Part shown: one piece after another, positions 52,870-61,198 of the stretch
Layout: each line of letters starts with the position of its first letter
How positions within the stretch are numbered: the first letter of the stretch is position 1
Assembly: GCA_025464695.1 (NCBI GenBank)
Contig: JAODNQ010000270.1
Span: 1 to 64,000 of the forward strand
Source: Frankiales bacterium
Lineage (GTDB): Bacteria > Actinomycetota > Actinomycetes > Mycobacteriales > SCTD01
Direction of reading: 5' to 3'
DNA: 64,000 nt
The notes under the pieces: generated by a model
The model's input: the letters and a program-made list of their open reading frames with translations, nothing else
The model's database searches: none
Told to the model about the DNA's origin: nothing
Program-made: the position numbers and the translations under genes

Positions 52870-53427
52870 GTGACAGCCGAGGACACGCCGGTGAAGGGCA
52901 CCCGCCGCATCGACCGGGTGCTCGCCGAGGACTTCCTCGCCGGGCTCGGCGACGCCCCCCTCGAGGACGTCCGGGCGCTGCGCGGCGAGGCCGAGCAGGA
53001 GGAGGTCGACCTCTCCTACCTGCGGCGCCTCATCCAGGGCCGGCTCGACGTCCTGCGGGCCGAGCTCAACCGCCGCGAGGGCAGCGGCAAGAACCTCGTC
53101 GAGGACCTCGCCGGCATCCTGGCCGACGAGCCGCGCAGCCCTGCCCGCGGCCTGGGCCGGCACAGCGCGCTGGAGCCGAGCCGCGTCGACAGCCACCGCC
53201 GGTACGTCGAGGCGCTGGTGGCCGACGTCGACCTGTCCGACGTGAGCGCCCGCACGCCTGACGACCTCGCCCACGCCATGCGCGTGCTCAGCGAGGAGGA
53301 GCAGAAGCTCTCCGCGAAGCGCCGCGACGTGCAGCAGGTGATGGACGCCTGCAGCGCGGAGATCACCCGACGCTACCGCGACGGCGAGGCCGACGTGTCG
53401 GCGCTGCTGTCCGAGGGCCCCGCCTGA
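52870..53427 (+). CDS. rsiG: RsiG-like c-di-GMP-binding anti-sigma factor
   Basis: 185 residues, largely helical. Two copies of the RsiG motif E-x3-S-x2-R-x3-Q-x3-D are complete: E45, S49, R52, Q56, D60 and E144, S148, R151, Q155, D159. In Streptomyces RsiG (formerly AmfC) holds WhiG sigma factor in a c-di-GMP-dependent complex. GTG 52870 sits 6 nt after GAGGAG; an ATG at 52828 would lengthen the N-terminus without motifs. No WhiG gene is in the window. The stop overlaps the next gene's start region. Confidence 0.85.
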   Translation: MTAEDTPVKGTRRIDRVLAEDFLAGLGDAPLEDVRALRGEAEQEEVDLSYLRRLIQGRLDVLRAELNRREGSGKNLVEDLAGILADEPRSPARGLGRHSALEPSRVDSHRRYVEALVADVDLSDVSARTPDDLAHAMRVLSEEEQKLSAKRRDVQQVMDACSAEITRRYRDGEADVSALLSEGPA

Positions 53428-54380
53428 ACCTGCGCGCCGGGCTGCCGGTCCTCGCGGAGGTCGTCCGCTCGGGGTACGTCGAGGGCAGCCACGCGGGCAG
53501 CGTGGTCGTGCTGCGGTCCGACGGCACGACGCCGCTGGCCCTGGGTGACCTCGCGCGACCGGTCTTCCCCCGCAGCTCGAACAAGCCGCTGCAGGCCGTC
53601 GGGCTGCTGCGCGAGGGCTGGGTCCCGGGCGGCAGCCGCGAGCTCGCCCTGGCGACGGCGTCGCACAGCGGCGAGCCCGTCCACCTCGACGTCGTGCGCG
53701 GGATGCTGCGCGACGTCGGCGAGCAGGCGCTCGGCTGCCCGCCGATGCTGCCGCTGTCCGACGACGCCGCCTACGCGCTGCTGGCCTCGGGCGGCACGGC
53801 GACGTCGCTGACGATGAACTGCTCGGGCAAGCACGCGGCGATGCTGCAGGCCTGCCGGCAGCGCGGCTGGCCGACCGACGGCTACCTCGACGACGCCCAC
53901 CCCCTGCAGGTCGCCCTCACGGCGGCGGTCGGGGAGCTGGCGGGCGAGCAGGTGCTCCACGTGGCGGTCGACGGGTGCGGCGCTCCGCAGCACGCGCTCA
54001 CGCTGCCGGGCCTCGCCCGGGCGTTCCTGCGGCTGGTCAAGGCCGACGAGGGGACGCCGGAGCGGCGGGTCGCCGACGCGATGCGCACGCACCCGCACCT
54101 CGTGGGCGGCACCGGCCGCGACGTCACCGCGCTCATGGAGACCGTGCCGGGCCTGCTGGCCAAGGACGGCGCCGAGGGCGTCTACGCCGTGGCGCTGCCC
54201 GGGGTCGGGGCGGTCGCGCTCAAGGTCGAGGACGGCGCGGCGCGGGCCCGGCTGCCCGTCCTGGCGGCGGCCCTGCAGGTGCTCGGGGTCGACGTCGGGG
54301 CGCTGGGGGAGGTGCCCGTGCTGGGCGGCGGCCGCGTGGTCGGCGTCGTCCGGGCGACCGCGGTGATGAGCGCTCCGTGA
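53424..54380 (+). CDS. PF06089-type L-asparaginase (Rhizobium-type)
   Basis: About 318 residues. PRSSNKPLQAVGLL, ATASHSGEPVHLDVV, MNCSGKHAAML and VDGCGAPQHAL are the family signatures, with Ser-x-x-Lys residues corresponding to the catalytic set. It hydrolyses asparagine to aspartate and ammonia. The conserved N-terminus (LPVLAEVVRSGYVEGSHAG) begins upstream of the first GTG (53493) and ATG, so translation probably begins at CTG 53424, which overlaps the RsiG stop (CTGA) 6 nt after GAGGG. Confidence 0.82.
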   Translation: MNLRAGLPVLAEVVRSGYVEGSHAGSVVVLRSDGTTPLALGDLARPVFPRSSNKPLQAVGLLREGWVPGGSRELALATASHSGEPVHLDVVRGMLRDVGEQALGCPPMLPLSDDAAYALLASGGTATSLTMNCSGKHAAMLQACRQRGWPTDGYLDDAHPLQVALTAAVGELAGEQVLHVAVDGCGAPQHALTLPGLARAFLRLVKADEGTPERRVADAMRTHPHLVGGTGRDVTALMETVPGLLAKDGAEGVYAVALPGVGAVALKVEDGAARARLPVLAAALQVLGVDVGALGEVPVLGGGRVVGVVRATAVMSAP

Positions 54381-54538
54381 CGGCGGACGCGGGGCTGGTG
54401 CTGCTGGCCCACGGGGGCGGGGCGCCCGAGGCGCTGAGCGTCGGGGTGCCCGTCGTAGTCGTCGTCGTGCTGGTCCTGCTCGAGCGCAAGGCCCGCCGCC
54501 GGGCCCGGGAGGAGACCTCGGAGCGCGACAGCGACTAG
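54377..54538 (+). CDS. Small single-span membrane protein
   Basis: 53 residues from GTG 54377, which overlaps the asparaginase stop (GTGA). The middle VPVVVVVVLVLLERKARRRA is a membrane helix followed by a basic, then acidic, C-terminus. Function unknown. It may be co-transcribed with the asparaginase gene. Confidence 0.6.
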   Translation: MTADAGLVLLAHGGGAPEALSVGVPVVVVVVLVLLERKARRRAREETSERDSD

Positions 54539-54545
54539 ACGTCCC

Positions 54546-54576
54546 TTGCATGTGACATCGAAGAGTGTCATCGTGT
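54546..54576 (+). promoter_or_regulatory. MerR-type promoter with dyad operator
   Basis: A -35-like TTGCAT (54546-54551) is followed by exactly 19 nt and TCGTGT. The 19-nt spacer contains the dyad TGACA (54553-54557) and TGTCA (54566-54570), 8 nt apart. An over-long spacer holding a dyad is the hallmark of MerR-family activated promoters. The operon it serves encodes a MerR regulator. The -10 is weak. Confidence 0.5.
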
Positions 54577-54580
54577 CGGC

Positions 54581-56413
54581 ATGACGACGCTGCTGGCCCA
54601 GGCCGCCGAGAAGCCCGCCGGAGGAGCCGCCCTCGGCGAGGTGTTCATCGCCTCCGCCATCGGGGCCGCCCTGGCCGGCACGCTGATGCTCGTGGTGTGG
54701 CTGCACCGCTCCGGCCGGACCACCGCCGTGCAGCGGACGGCCGACGCCACCGGCAAGGCCCTCGGCGCTCCGGGCTGGGTCGCCCTGCCGACGGTCTTCA
54801 CCACGGCGTCGCTGCTGACCGCCCTGCTCGGCATGTACTGGGACATCAGCCTGCACATCGGCCAGGGCCGTGACGAGGGGCCGCTGGCCAACCCTGCCCA
54901 CTACCTGATCCTGTTCGGCCTGTTCGGCATCTTCGCCGGCGGGGTCCTGGCCATCAGCCTGCCGCTCGGGGAGCGCCCGGGGCCGGCTTCGGTGCGGGTG
55001 ACCGAGGGCTGGTACGCCCCGGTCGGCGGCCTGCTGCTCGCCGGCGCCGGCATGTACGCGCTCATCGGCTTCCCGCTCGACGACGTCTGGCACCGGCTGT
55101 TCGGCCAGGACGTCACGCTCTGGGGCCCGACCCACCTGATGCTCATCGGCGGGGCGGGGCTCTCCCTCGTCGGCATGCTCGTGCTCGAGAAGGAGGGCGG
55201 CGCCGGCACCGAGATCGAGCCCAGCAAGGTCCGCGAGTTCGTCCGGAGGGCGTTCGCCATGGGCGGCCTGCTGATCGGCCTGTCGGTGTTCCAGGGCGAG
55301 TTCGACTTCGGCGTCCCGCAGTTCCGCCTCGTCCTGCAGCCCGCGCTCATCGCGGCGGCGGCCGGCGTCGCCCTCGTCGCCGCCCGGCTGTGGTGCGGCA
55401 GGGGCGGGGCGCTCGCCGCGGCCGCCTTCTTCCTGGTCGTCCACGGCACCATCAGCGTCATCGTCGGCCCGGTGTTCGGCGAGATCACCCCACGCTTCCC
55501 GCTGTACGTCGGCAGCGCCCTGCTCGTCGAGGTCGTCGCCGCGCTGCTCGTCGCCCGGCCACTGCTGTTCGGGGCCGTCGCCGGCGCCGTCGTCGGCACG
55601 CTCGGCACCGCCACCGAGGGACTGTGGTCGCAGACGGCCATGCCGCTGGAGTGGACCCGCGATCTCGCGGTCGAGGGCACGCTCATGGCCCTGGTCACCG
55701 GCGTCGCCGGCGGCGTCGTCGGGGCGCTGCTCGCCCTCGGGCTGGACGGGCGCCTGCCCGCCCCGCGCACGGCCCGCCTGCTCTACGTCACCAGCCTGCT
55801 CGCCGTCGCCGCCGTCGTCACCAACGGCCTGCTCGCGACCGTGCCGACGGGCGCGAAGGTCGCCGTCGCCCTCACCGAGGCCGGGACGCGCAACGGCGTC
55901 CGCTACGCCGACGCCGAGGTGACGCTGCCCGCGCGGTTCGCCGACGATCCGAGCTGGGTCCAGATCACCGCCTGGCAGGGCGGCGGCCTGGTGCTCAGCC
56001 GGCTGCGGCGCACCGGGCCCGACACCTGGCGCACCACGGAGCCCGTCCCCGTCAGCGGCGCCGACTGGAAGACGCTGCTGCGGGTGCACGACGGCCGCGA
56101 CCTGTCGGCCATCCCGGTCTGGCTCCCCGCCGACCCCGCCATCGGCGCGAAGGAGGTCCCGGCCCCCGCCGCGTTCAGCCGCACGCTCGGCCCGGAGATC
56201 GAGATCCTGCAGCGCGAGCGCAACCTCGACGTCCCCTCCTGGCTCTGGGCCGCCGCCAGCGTGGTCGTCCTGGCCTGCAGCCTCGCGCTCGTCGCGGCGC
56301 TGGCCTGGGGCGTCAGCCGGGTGTCGCGCGGCGGCCCCGCGCCTCGTGGCCCGCGCAGCCCCGCCCCGGCCCGTCCCGCCGCCCGCACCGCGCCCCGGCC
56401 GTCCACCGCATGA
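54581..56413 (+). CDS. Polytopic membrane protein with duplicated His/Asp motif
   Basis: 610 residues, about twelve membrane helices in two thirds of the chain, then an extracytoplasmic domain (about 405-545) and one final helix. Two similar segments stand out: D88, H92, D98, H107 (YWDISLHIGQGRDE then PAH) and D168, H171, D177, H185 (DDVWHRLFGQD then GPTH). Such His/Asp pairs in helices could bind metal or heme. No known family is recognised. Gene order places a 63-residue membrane protein and a MerR regulator after it. Confidence 0.65.
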   Translation: MTTLLAQAAEKPAGGAALGEVFIASAIGAALAGTLMLVVWLHRSGRTTAVQRTADATGKALGAPGWVALPTVFTTASLLTALLGMYWDISLHIGQGRDEGPLANPAHYLILFGLFGIFAGGVLAISLPLGERPGPASVRVTEGWYAPVGGLLLAGAGMYALIGFPLDDVWHRLFGQDVTLWGPTHLMLIGGAGLSLVGMLVLEKEGGAGTEIEPSKVREFVRRAFAMGGLLIGLSVFQGEFDFGVPQFRLVLQPALIAAAAGVALVAARLWCGRGGALAAAAFFLVVHGTISVIVGPVFGEITPRFPLYVGSALLVEVVAALLVARPLLFGAVAGAVVGTLGTATEGLWSQTAMPLEWTRDLAVEGTLMALVTGVAGGVVGALLALGLDGRLPAPRTARLLYVTSLLAVAAVVTNGLLATVPTGAKVAVALTEAGTRNGVRYADAEVTLPARFADDPSWVQITAWQGGGLVLSRLRRTGPDTWRTTEPVPVSGADWKTLLRVHDGRDLSAIPVWLPADPAIGAKEVPAPAAFSRTLGPEIEILQRERNLDVPSWLWAAASVVVLACSLALVAALAWGVSRVSRGGPAPRGPRSPAPARPAARTAPRPSTA

Positions 56414-56423
56414 GCGCGCCGAC

Positions 56424-56615
56424 ATGAACCCGGACCCGCGGTACGCCGACCTGCTCGCCCACCACGCGCTGGTGCAGGCGCTGCCCGGGGTGATCCCCAT
56501 GGTGGTGCTGGTGAGCGTGTTCGTGGGGATCGTGGTGGCCGACCGCCGCAAGCACCGCGGCGACGCCCCCGAGGCCGACCTCCCCCCGACGCCGGACGCC
56601 GACCAGGCACGCTGA
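56424..56615 (+). CDS. Small single-span membrane protein
   Basis: 63 residues from ATG 56424. GVIPMVVLVSVFVGIVVADR is the membrane helix, flanked by an N-terminal soluble piece with HHALVQAL and a Lys/Asp/Pro-rich tail. It may be an accessory subunit of the 610-residue membrane protein; the MerR gene follows 4 nt after its stop. Confidence 0.6.
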   Translation: MNPDPRYADLLAHHALVQALPGVIPMVVLVSVFVGIVVADRRKHRGDAPEADLPPTPDADQAR

Positions 56616-56619
56616 GCCC

Positions 56620-57381
56620 GTGAGCACGCCCGAGACCGACCCGGCCGAGATGACGGTCGACCAGCTGGCCGCCCGCACCGGCCTGACCGTCCGCAACCTC
56701 CGCGCCTACGCCGCGCGCGGGCTGCTGCCGCCCCCGCGGCTGGTGGGGCGCACGGGCTGGTACGGCGAGGAGCACGTCGACCGGCTCGCCCTCGTGCGGG
56801 AGATGCTGGCCGAGGGCTACACGCTGGCCAAGATCGAGCAGACCCTGGCCGGCCGCGCGGGCGGCGGCAGCGGGGCCGCCCTGTCGCTGCACCGGACGCT
56901 GATGGCGCCCTGGCTGCCCGACACCCCGGAGGAGACCGACCTGCGGACGCTCGCCGCACGGGCCGGCGTCGGGGCGGACCCGGGCGTGGTCGAGCAGCTC
57001 GTGCAGATGGGGGCCGTCGAGCGGCTCGCCGACGACCGCCTCCGGGTCCTCGACCCCACCCTGCTCGCGGCCGGGCTCCAGGTCGTGCGGCTCGGGATCC
57101 CGCCGTCGGCCGTCGTCACCGCCCAGCAGCAGGTGGTCGAGCTGGTCGAGAAGGCCGCCGAGACCTACGTCGTCATGTTCCGCGACAGCCTGTGGCGCGA
57201 CTTCGCCGACCGCGGGGCGCCCCGCGAGGAGTGGGACCGCATGCAGGCGATCATGGAGAGCCTGCAGCCGGTCGCTGCTCAGGCGCTGCTGGCCAGCTTC
57301 CGCACCGCCATGGCCTCGGCCATCGCAGTGTCGCTGGCCGACGAGATCGCGGCGCTCGACCTCCCCGTCGAGCCGGCCTGA
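56620..57381 (+). CDS. MerR-family regulator
   Basis: 253 residues. HTH domain at about 11-78: MTVDQLAARTGLTVRNLRAY, then GRTGWYGEEHVDRLALVREM and AEGYTLAKIEQTL. The C-terminal half is a long ligand-binding-like region without Cys, so classic metal sensing is unlikely. Downstream position in the operon and the dyad at 54553-54570 suggest autoregulation. GTG start. Confidence 0.87.
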   Translation: MSTPETDPAEMTVDQLAARTGLTVRNLRAYAARGLLPPPRLVGRTGWYGEEHVDRLALVREMLAEGYTLAKIEQTLAGRAGGGSGAALSLHRTLMAPWLPDTPEETDLRTLAARAGVGADPGVVEQLVQMGAVERLADDRLRVLDPTLLAAGLQVVRLGIPPSAVVTAQQQVVELVEKAAETYVVMFRDSLWRDFADRGAPREEWDRMQAIMESLQPVAAQALLASFRTAMASAIAVSLADEIAALDLPVEPA

Positions 57382-57393
57382 CCGCGGCGTCAG

Positions 57394-58278
57394 CTAGGTG
57401 CTGAGCTGGTTGACCAGGCGCCGGAGGTAGCGGGCGCGCGCCTCGGACAGCGCGTACGGGACGGCGCCCGTCAGCAGCAGGCCCTGCCGCGACAGGCGGT
57501 CGGCCTCGTCGACGGCGCGGGCGAAGGTGCGCACGGTCTCGGCGTCGACGCGGGTGACGCGCAGGACGACGTCGACGACGTCCAGGCCCTCCATCACGGC
57601 CCGCGACAGCTGCTGCTTGACCTCGGCCCGGAGCTCCTCGACCCCGCTCGCGGCGTGCAGCACGCGCTCGGCGACCAGGCGGAGCTCCTCGGACGCCTCC
57701 CGCGCGTGGGCCACCAGGGCCAGCTCGCGCAGCAGGGCCTCGACGTGCGCCTCGGAGCGGGCGGTGAGGCCGGTGTCGAGCTCGGTGAGCACGACCTTGA
57801 CGACCTCCTGCGCGGGGTCCTCGAGGTCCTCGCCCCACGAGGCGAGCAGGTCGTCGAGGTCCAGCGACGGGGCCGGGCCGGGGCCGGCGTCGAGCTCGAA
57901 CCAGACGGCCTTGCCGTCGGCGCGGGGCTCCACGCCCCAGCGGTCGGCGAGGCTGACCACGAGCAGCAGGCCCCGGCCGGTGACGGCGGTGGGGTCGAGC
58001 ATGGTGAAGGAGGGCGCGAGCGCGCTGCCGTCGACGACCTCGAACCGGGCCCGGGAGTCGTCCACCAGCACGCGCAGGCAGATCGGCTCGTGGGCGTGCA
58101 GGACGGCGTTGGTGACCAGCTCGGAGATGGCCAGCTGGGCGTCGTGGCAGCGGTCCTCGAGAGCCGTCCCGTCCAGCGCCTCGCGCAGGACCCGCCGGGC
58201 GTCGGCGGCGGCGCGGGGCAGGGCGACGAGCGGGCGCGTGACGACGACGTCCGTCGCCGTGCCTGCCTGCTCGTCCAC
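57394..58278 (-). CDS. HATPase-domain protein, anti-sigma/serine kinase type
   Basis: 294 residues. The N-terminal GHKL ATPase region has ISELVTNAVLHA (N-box), VVDGSALAPSF (G1-like) and TGRGLLLV (G2). The C-terminal half is helical (RSEAHVEALLRELALVAHA onward). Proteins of this type phosphorylate anti-sigma antagonists or bind sigma factors in actinobacteria. GTG start; convergent to merR. No STAS partner is adjacent. Confidence 0.78.
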   Translation of the reverse strand: MDEQAGTATDVVVTRPLVALPRAAADARRVLREALDGTALEDRCHDAQLAISELVTNAVLHAHEPICLRVLVDDSRARFEVVDGSALAPSFTMLDPTAVTGRGLLLVVSLADRWGVEPRADGKAVWFELDAGPGPAPSLDLDDLLASWGEDLEDPAQEVVKVVLTELDTGLTARSEAHVEALLRELALVAHAREASEELRLVAERVLHAASGVEELRAEVKQQLSRAVMEGLDVVDVVLRVTRVDAETVRTFARAVDEADRLSRQGLLLTGAVPYALSEARARYLRRLVNQLST

Positions 58279-58415
58279 CGCCCGCTCCTACCGTCTGCGT
58301 GGCCATCGAGAGTAGTCGGTGGACCACGCCCAGGTCGCTCCTACAGGGACAAGGTTCCCTGTCCGGACAGGTCCACGCTCCGGGACCCCGACGCTGTGCG
58401 AGACCTCACAGGAGG

Positions 58416-59372
58416 TCAGCGGCGTGGCAACCGGCGCGCGGCGCGGACCGCCTCGTCGTCGAACATCCGGTACCGCTGGCCGAAGCGCTCGACCGTCTCG
58501 ACGACCACCCGGTCGGCCGTGCGGAGCTGCGCCATGATCGTCGGCATCGAGCTGTCGTGCAGCCCCGGCCAGAACGCCAGCGTCTCCTCGAACAGCGGCG
58601 CGAGCTGCTCGAGGGCCGTGTCGTCGAAGCTGTCGCCGACGAGCACGGTGCGTCCCGCCAGGACCCGTCCACCCGGCGAGACCACGGCGCGGGTGCGGCG
58701 AGCCGGCTGCCCCATGCCGATGTCGGCCCGGGAGAGCTCCTGCACCCGCACCCCGGGGTTGATCAGCTGCAGCCCCTGCACGGTCTCGGCGTCGTCGCGG
58801 CCGAGCACGCGGGCGAGGTCGCCGTGGCGGCTGTACGTCGCGGGACGGGTCTGCAGCCGCAGCGCCAGCACCGGGTCGAGCCGGCGAGCGAGCTGCCGGG
58901 CGTAGACGGTGCCGGCGGTCGGGGTCCAGTGGGTGTCCTTGCGCCAGTACGTCTGGACGTCGCGGTCGGCCTCGCGCAGGGCGGGGCGCAGGTCCAGGAA
59001 CGACGGCCCGCCGCGGGCGGTCAGCTCCTGCCACAGGGCGGCCCGGGACGCGCCCGCACACGCCTGCTCGGGGGGCCGGGCCGGCACGTGCTCGTCCACC
59101 GTCGTCGACTTGTCCGGCCCCACGACGACCACCACCTCGCGCCCGCCGGCCTGCAGGGCGGCGGCGAGGGCCGCGACGTTGCCGGCGACGTGCCGGGCGC
59201 GGCCGCGGTCCTGACAGGCCACGGTCCAGTCCTGCGCGATGTAGAGGTAGCGGTCGCTGCCCTCGACCACGCGGCCGCTGTCCGAGGCGGCGCCCGCGTC
59301 CCGGGTCAGCGGTGCCAGGACGGCCACCGCCAGGCCCACCGCGACGGCGGCAGCGCGCAGTCGCGGCGTCAC
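58416..59372 (-). CDS. AlgX/AlgJ-like SGNH hydrolase-type protein (probable polysaccharide O-acetylation)
   Basis: 318 residues with an N-terminal signal peptide or anchor (about 7-24). YWRKDTHWTPTAGTVYAR has the DTHW motif (Asp146, His148), and VLVGDSFDDTALEQLAPL carries the nucleophile Ser248, both of the AlgX/AlgJ family (PF16822 type). Family members help O-acetylate exported polysaccharide. No MBOAT partner gene is in the window, so the acetyl donor side is missing here. GTG start. Confidence 0.75.
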   Translation of the reverse strand: MTPRLRAAAVAVGLAVAVLAPLTRDAGAASDSGRVVEGSDRYLYIAQDWTVACQDRGRARHVAGNVAALAAALQAGGREVVVVVGPDKSTTVDEHVPARPPEQACAGASRAALWQELTARGGPSFLDLRPALREADRDVQTYWRKDTHWTPTAGTVYARQLARRLDPVLALRLQTRPATYSRHGDLARVLGRDDAETVQGLQLINPGVRVQELSRADIGMGQPARRTRAVVSPGGRVLAGRTVLVGDSFDDTALEQLAPLFEETLAFWPGLHDSSMPTIMAQLRTADRVVVETVERFGQRYRMFDDEAVRAARRLPRR

Positions 59373-59529
59373 GTCCGGCCTCGTCGCTGCACGTCGGGAC
59401 CCTAACGGTCGCCCGAGTGCCCGGCTCGACTAGGCCGAACGGGTGCACCATGAGGCAGGACCGGCACTACTGAGGAGTAGTCGCGAGTGTGTGAACCGAG
59501 AGTCACTCCCCCTGTCTGAGGAGCACCTG

Positions 59530-59895
59530 GTGGACCTGCACGACGACGACGACGGAGGCGGCCGGGTCCTGGCCCTGACCGTGGCAGCAGCCGGGGGCCT
59601 GGCGGCAGGCGTGGCGGCGGCAGAGCTGGCGGACCTGGCCTGGCCCGGGCTGCTGGTGCTGGCCTGGGCGGGCTCGACCGCGGGCGGTCTGTCCGGCGCC
59701 CTGCTCCGGCCTCGCTCTCGCAGCGAGCGGCAGTCGCGCGTGCTGACCCTGCTCCCGGCGCAGAGGTCGGCACAGGTCGTCGACGAGGGCTGGTCGCTCG
59801 TCCCCGCGCCGGCAGCGCGCGCCGGCGCAGTGCCCGGTGAGGCCCGCGGCCGCCGTCGTCCGCGGCCGCCGTTCCCCTCCAGCGCCGGGGCGTGA
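59530..59895 (+). CDS. Hypothetical membrane protein
   Basis: 121 residues from GTG 59530, 6 nt after GAGGAG. Asp-rich start (DLHDDDDGGG), two hydrophobic helices (about 14-32, 37-57) and a long basic C-terminus with RPRSRSERQSRVLTLLP. No family recognised. Upstream GTG 59491 is also in frame. Confidence 0.5.
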   Translation: MDLHDDDDGGGRVLALTVAAAGGLAAGVAAAELADLAWPGLLVLAWAGSTAGGLSGALLRPRSRSERQSRVLTLLPAQRSAQVVDEGWSLVPAPAARAGAVPGEARGRRRPRPPFPSSAGA

Positions 59896-60008
59896 GGCGA
59901 GCGCCTCGCTGACGTCGTCCTCGAGCGCGGGGCAGGGGCCGGGGACGCGCTGCTGCACGTCGGGGCCGCTGCTCGCCCCGACGGCCCTGTGGGGGACGTC
60001 ACGCGGCT

Positions 60009-60053
60009 GGTGCTAGCCGTGTGCTTGCAGGAGTTAGCACCGGGGCATACCGT
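60009..60053 (+). promoter_or_regulatory. Promoter and inverted repeat of the XRE-hbhA operon
   Basis: -35 TTGCAG (60025-60030), 17-nt spacer, -10 TACCGT (60048-60053). Arms GGTGCTA (60009-60015) and TAGCACC (60035-60041) are exact reverse complements; the right arm lies inside the spacer, the left one just upstream of -35. This fits autorepression by the XRE protein encoded next. Confidence 0.55.
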
Positions 60054-60095
60054 CGAGGACGTCAACAGAGCACCTCGTGGAAGGAGTCCCGGTCC

Positions 60096-60647
60096 GTGGC
60101 AGGCATCCCCGTACGTCACCTCGGCGACTACATCCGCGAGCAGCGGGCCAGCAGCCAGATCTCGCTGCGCCAGCTCGCCGCCCTCGCCGGCGTCAGCAAC
60201 CCCTACCTCAGCCAGATCGAGCGTGGGCTGCGCAAGCCGAGCGCCGAGATCCTTCAGCAGATCGCCAAGGGCCTGCGCATCTCGGCCGAGGCCCTCTACG
60301 TCCAGGCCGGCATCCTCGACCACCGCGAGAGCAGCGGCGTCGTCGACGCCCTGCTGGCGGACGAGGGGCTGAACGAGCGGCAGAAGCAGGTGCTGCTCGA
60401 GATCTACGACAGCTTCCGCAAGGAGAACGCCGCCCTGGTGCTCTCCGAGCAGGCCGCCGCGACCCTCGCGGAGGCCGAGCCCGGCGTCGCCGACCGGCCG
60501 GTCGCCACCCCGCTCCCCGTGGCGGAGCAGCCCGCCCCGCCCGCCGCCAAGAAGCCCGCGTCCAAGCGCTCCCGCAAGGCCGCGCCGAAGCCCGAGGACG
60601 CCGACCCCGGCGCCGTCGACGCGCCGGCCGCTCCGCCGAGCGCCTGA
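60096..60647 (+). CDS. XRE-family HTH regulator upstream of hbhA (Rv0474-like)
   Basis: 183 residues. HTH domain at about 10-65 (LGDYIREQRASSQISLRQLA, then GVSNPYLSQIERGLRKPSAE), then a helical part (about 75-125) and an Ala/Pro/Lys-rich C-terminal tail with KKPASKRSRKAAPKP. The same gene order (regulator then hbhA) occurs in mycobacteria. GTG 60096 has AAGGAG upstream; upstream in-frame codons lack family features. Confidence 0.85.
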   Translation: MAGIPVRHLGDYIREQRASSQISLRQLAALAGVSNPYLSQIERGLRKPSAEILQQIAKGLRISAEALYVQAGILDHRESSGVVDALLADEGLNERQKQVLLEIYDSFRKENAALVLSEQAAATLAEAEPGVADRPVATPLPVAEQPAPPAAKKPASKRSRKAAPKPEDADPGAVDAPAAPPSA

Positions 60648-60706
60648 CGCTCCGCACGACCCCGCACCCCACTGCCCGTCACACCCCACTGCCCAGGAGG
60701 CACCTC

Positions 60707-61198
60707 ATGACCGTCACCACCGACGTCACCAAGACCGGCGACACCGTCACCGGCCGCTTCACCGTCAAGAACCTCCCGACCGTCTCCCTCGCCGAGGTCA
60801 AGAAGCCGGTCTTCGCCGTCGCCGGTCTCGCCGACCTCGCGATCGAGCAGGTCAAGGAGGTCCCGTCGGACGTCCAGGCGCAGGTCACCAAGGCGCAGGC
60901 CCGCCTCGCCGAGGTCCCGAACGTCGTCAAGACCCTCCCGACCCAGGTCAAGGGCCTGCGCGGCGAGGTCGAGACCCGCGTCGCCAAGGCCACCGAGCAG
61001 GCCACCGACCTGTACGCCGCCCTCGCGGTCCGCGGCGAGCGCCTCGTGACCCAGATCCGGCGCCAGCCGGCCACCGAGGCCGCCATCGCCGAGGGCAAGG
61101 AGGCCGTGAAGAAGGCCGAGGCGTCCGCCAAGGCCGCCGGCAAGTCCGTCCGGGCCGGCGAGAAGGCCGTCGAGGACGCCGCCGCCAAGATCGGCTAG
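60707..61198 (+). CDS. hbhA: Heparin-binding hemagglutinin-like protein HbhA
   Basis: 163 residues. A hydrophobic/beta start (KKPVFAVAGLADLAIEQVKE), a long amphipathic coiled coil (about 50-125) and a Lys/Ala-rich C-terminus (GKEAVKKAEASAKAAGKSVR). HbhA binds glycosaminoglycans in mycobacteria and associates with intracellular lipid inclusions. The C-terminal Lys repeats are shorter than in M. tuberculosis. ATG with CAGGAGG upstream; a 10-bp hairpin follows. Confidence 0.82.
   Translation: MTVTTDVTKTGDTVTGRFTVKNLPTVSLAEVKKPVFAVAGLADLAIEQVKEVPSDVQAQVTKAQARLAEVPNVVKTLPTQVKGLRGEVETRVAKATEQATDLYAALAVRGERLVTQIRRQPATEAAIAEGKEAVKKAEASAKAAGKSVRAGEKAVEDAAAKIG

Noticed and set aside
54182..56959. 925-codon minus-strand frame
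   Set aside because: Antisense of the asparaginase end and of the 610-residue membrane-protein gene, with biased composition.
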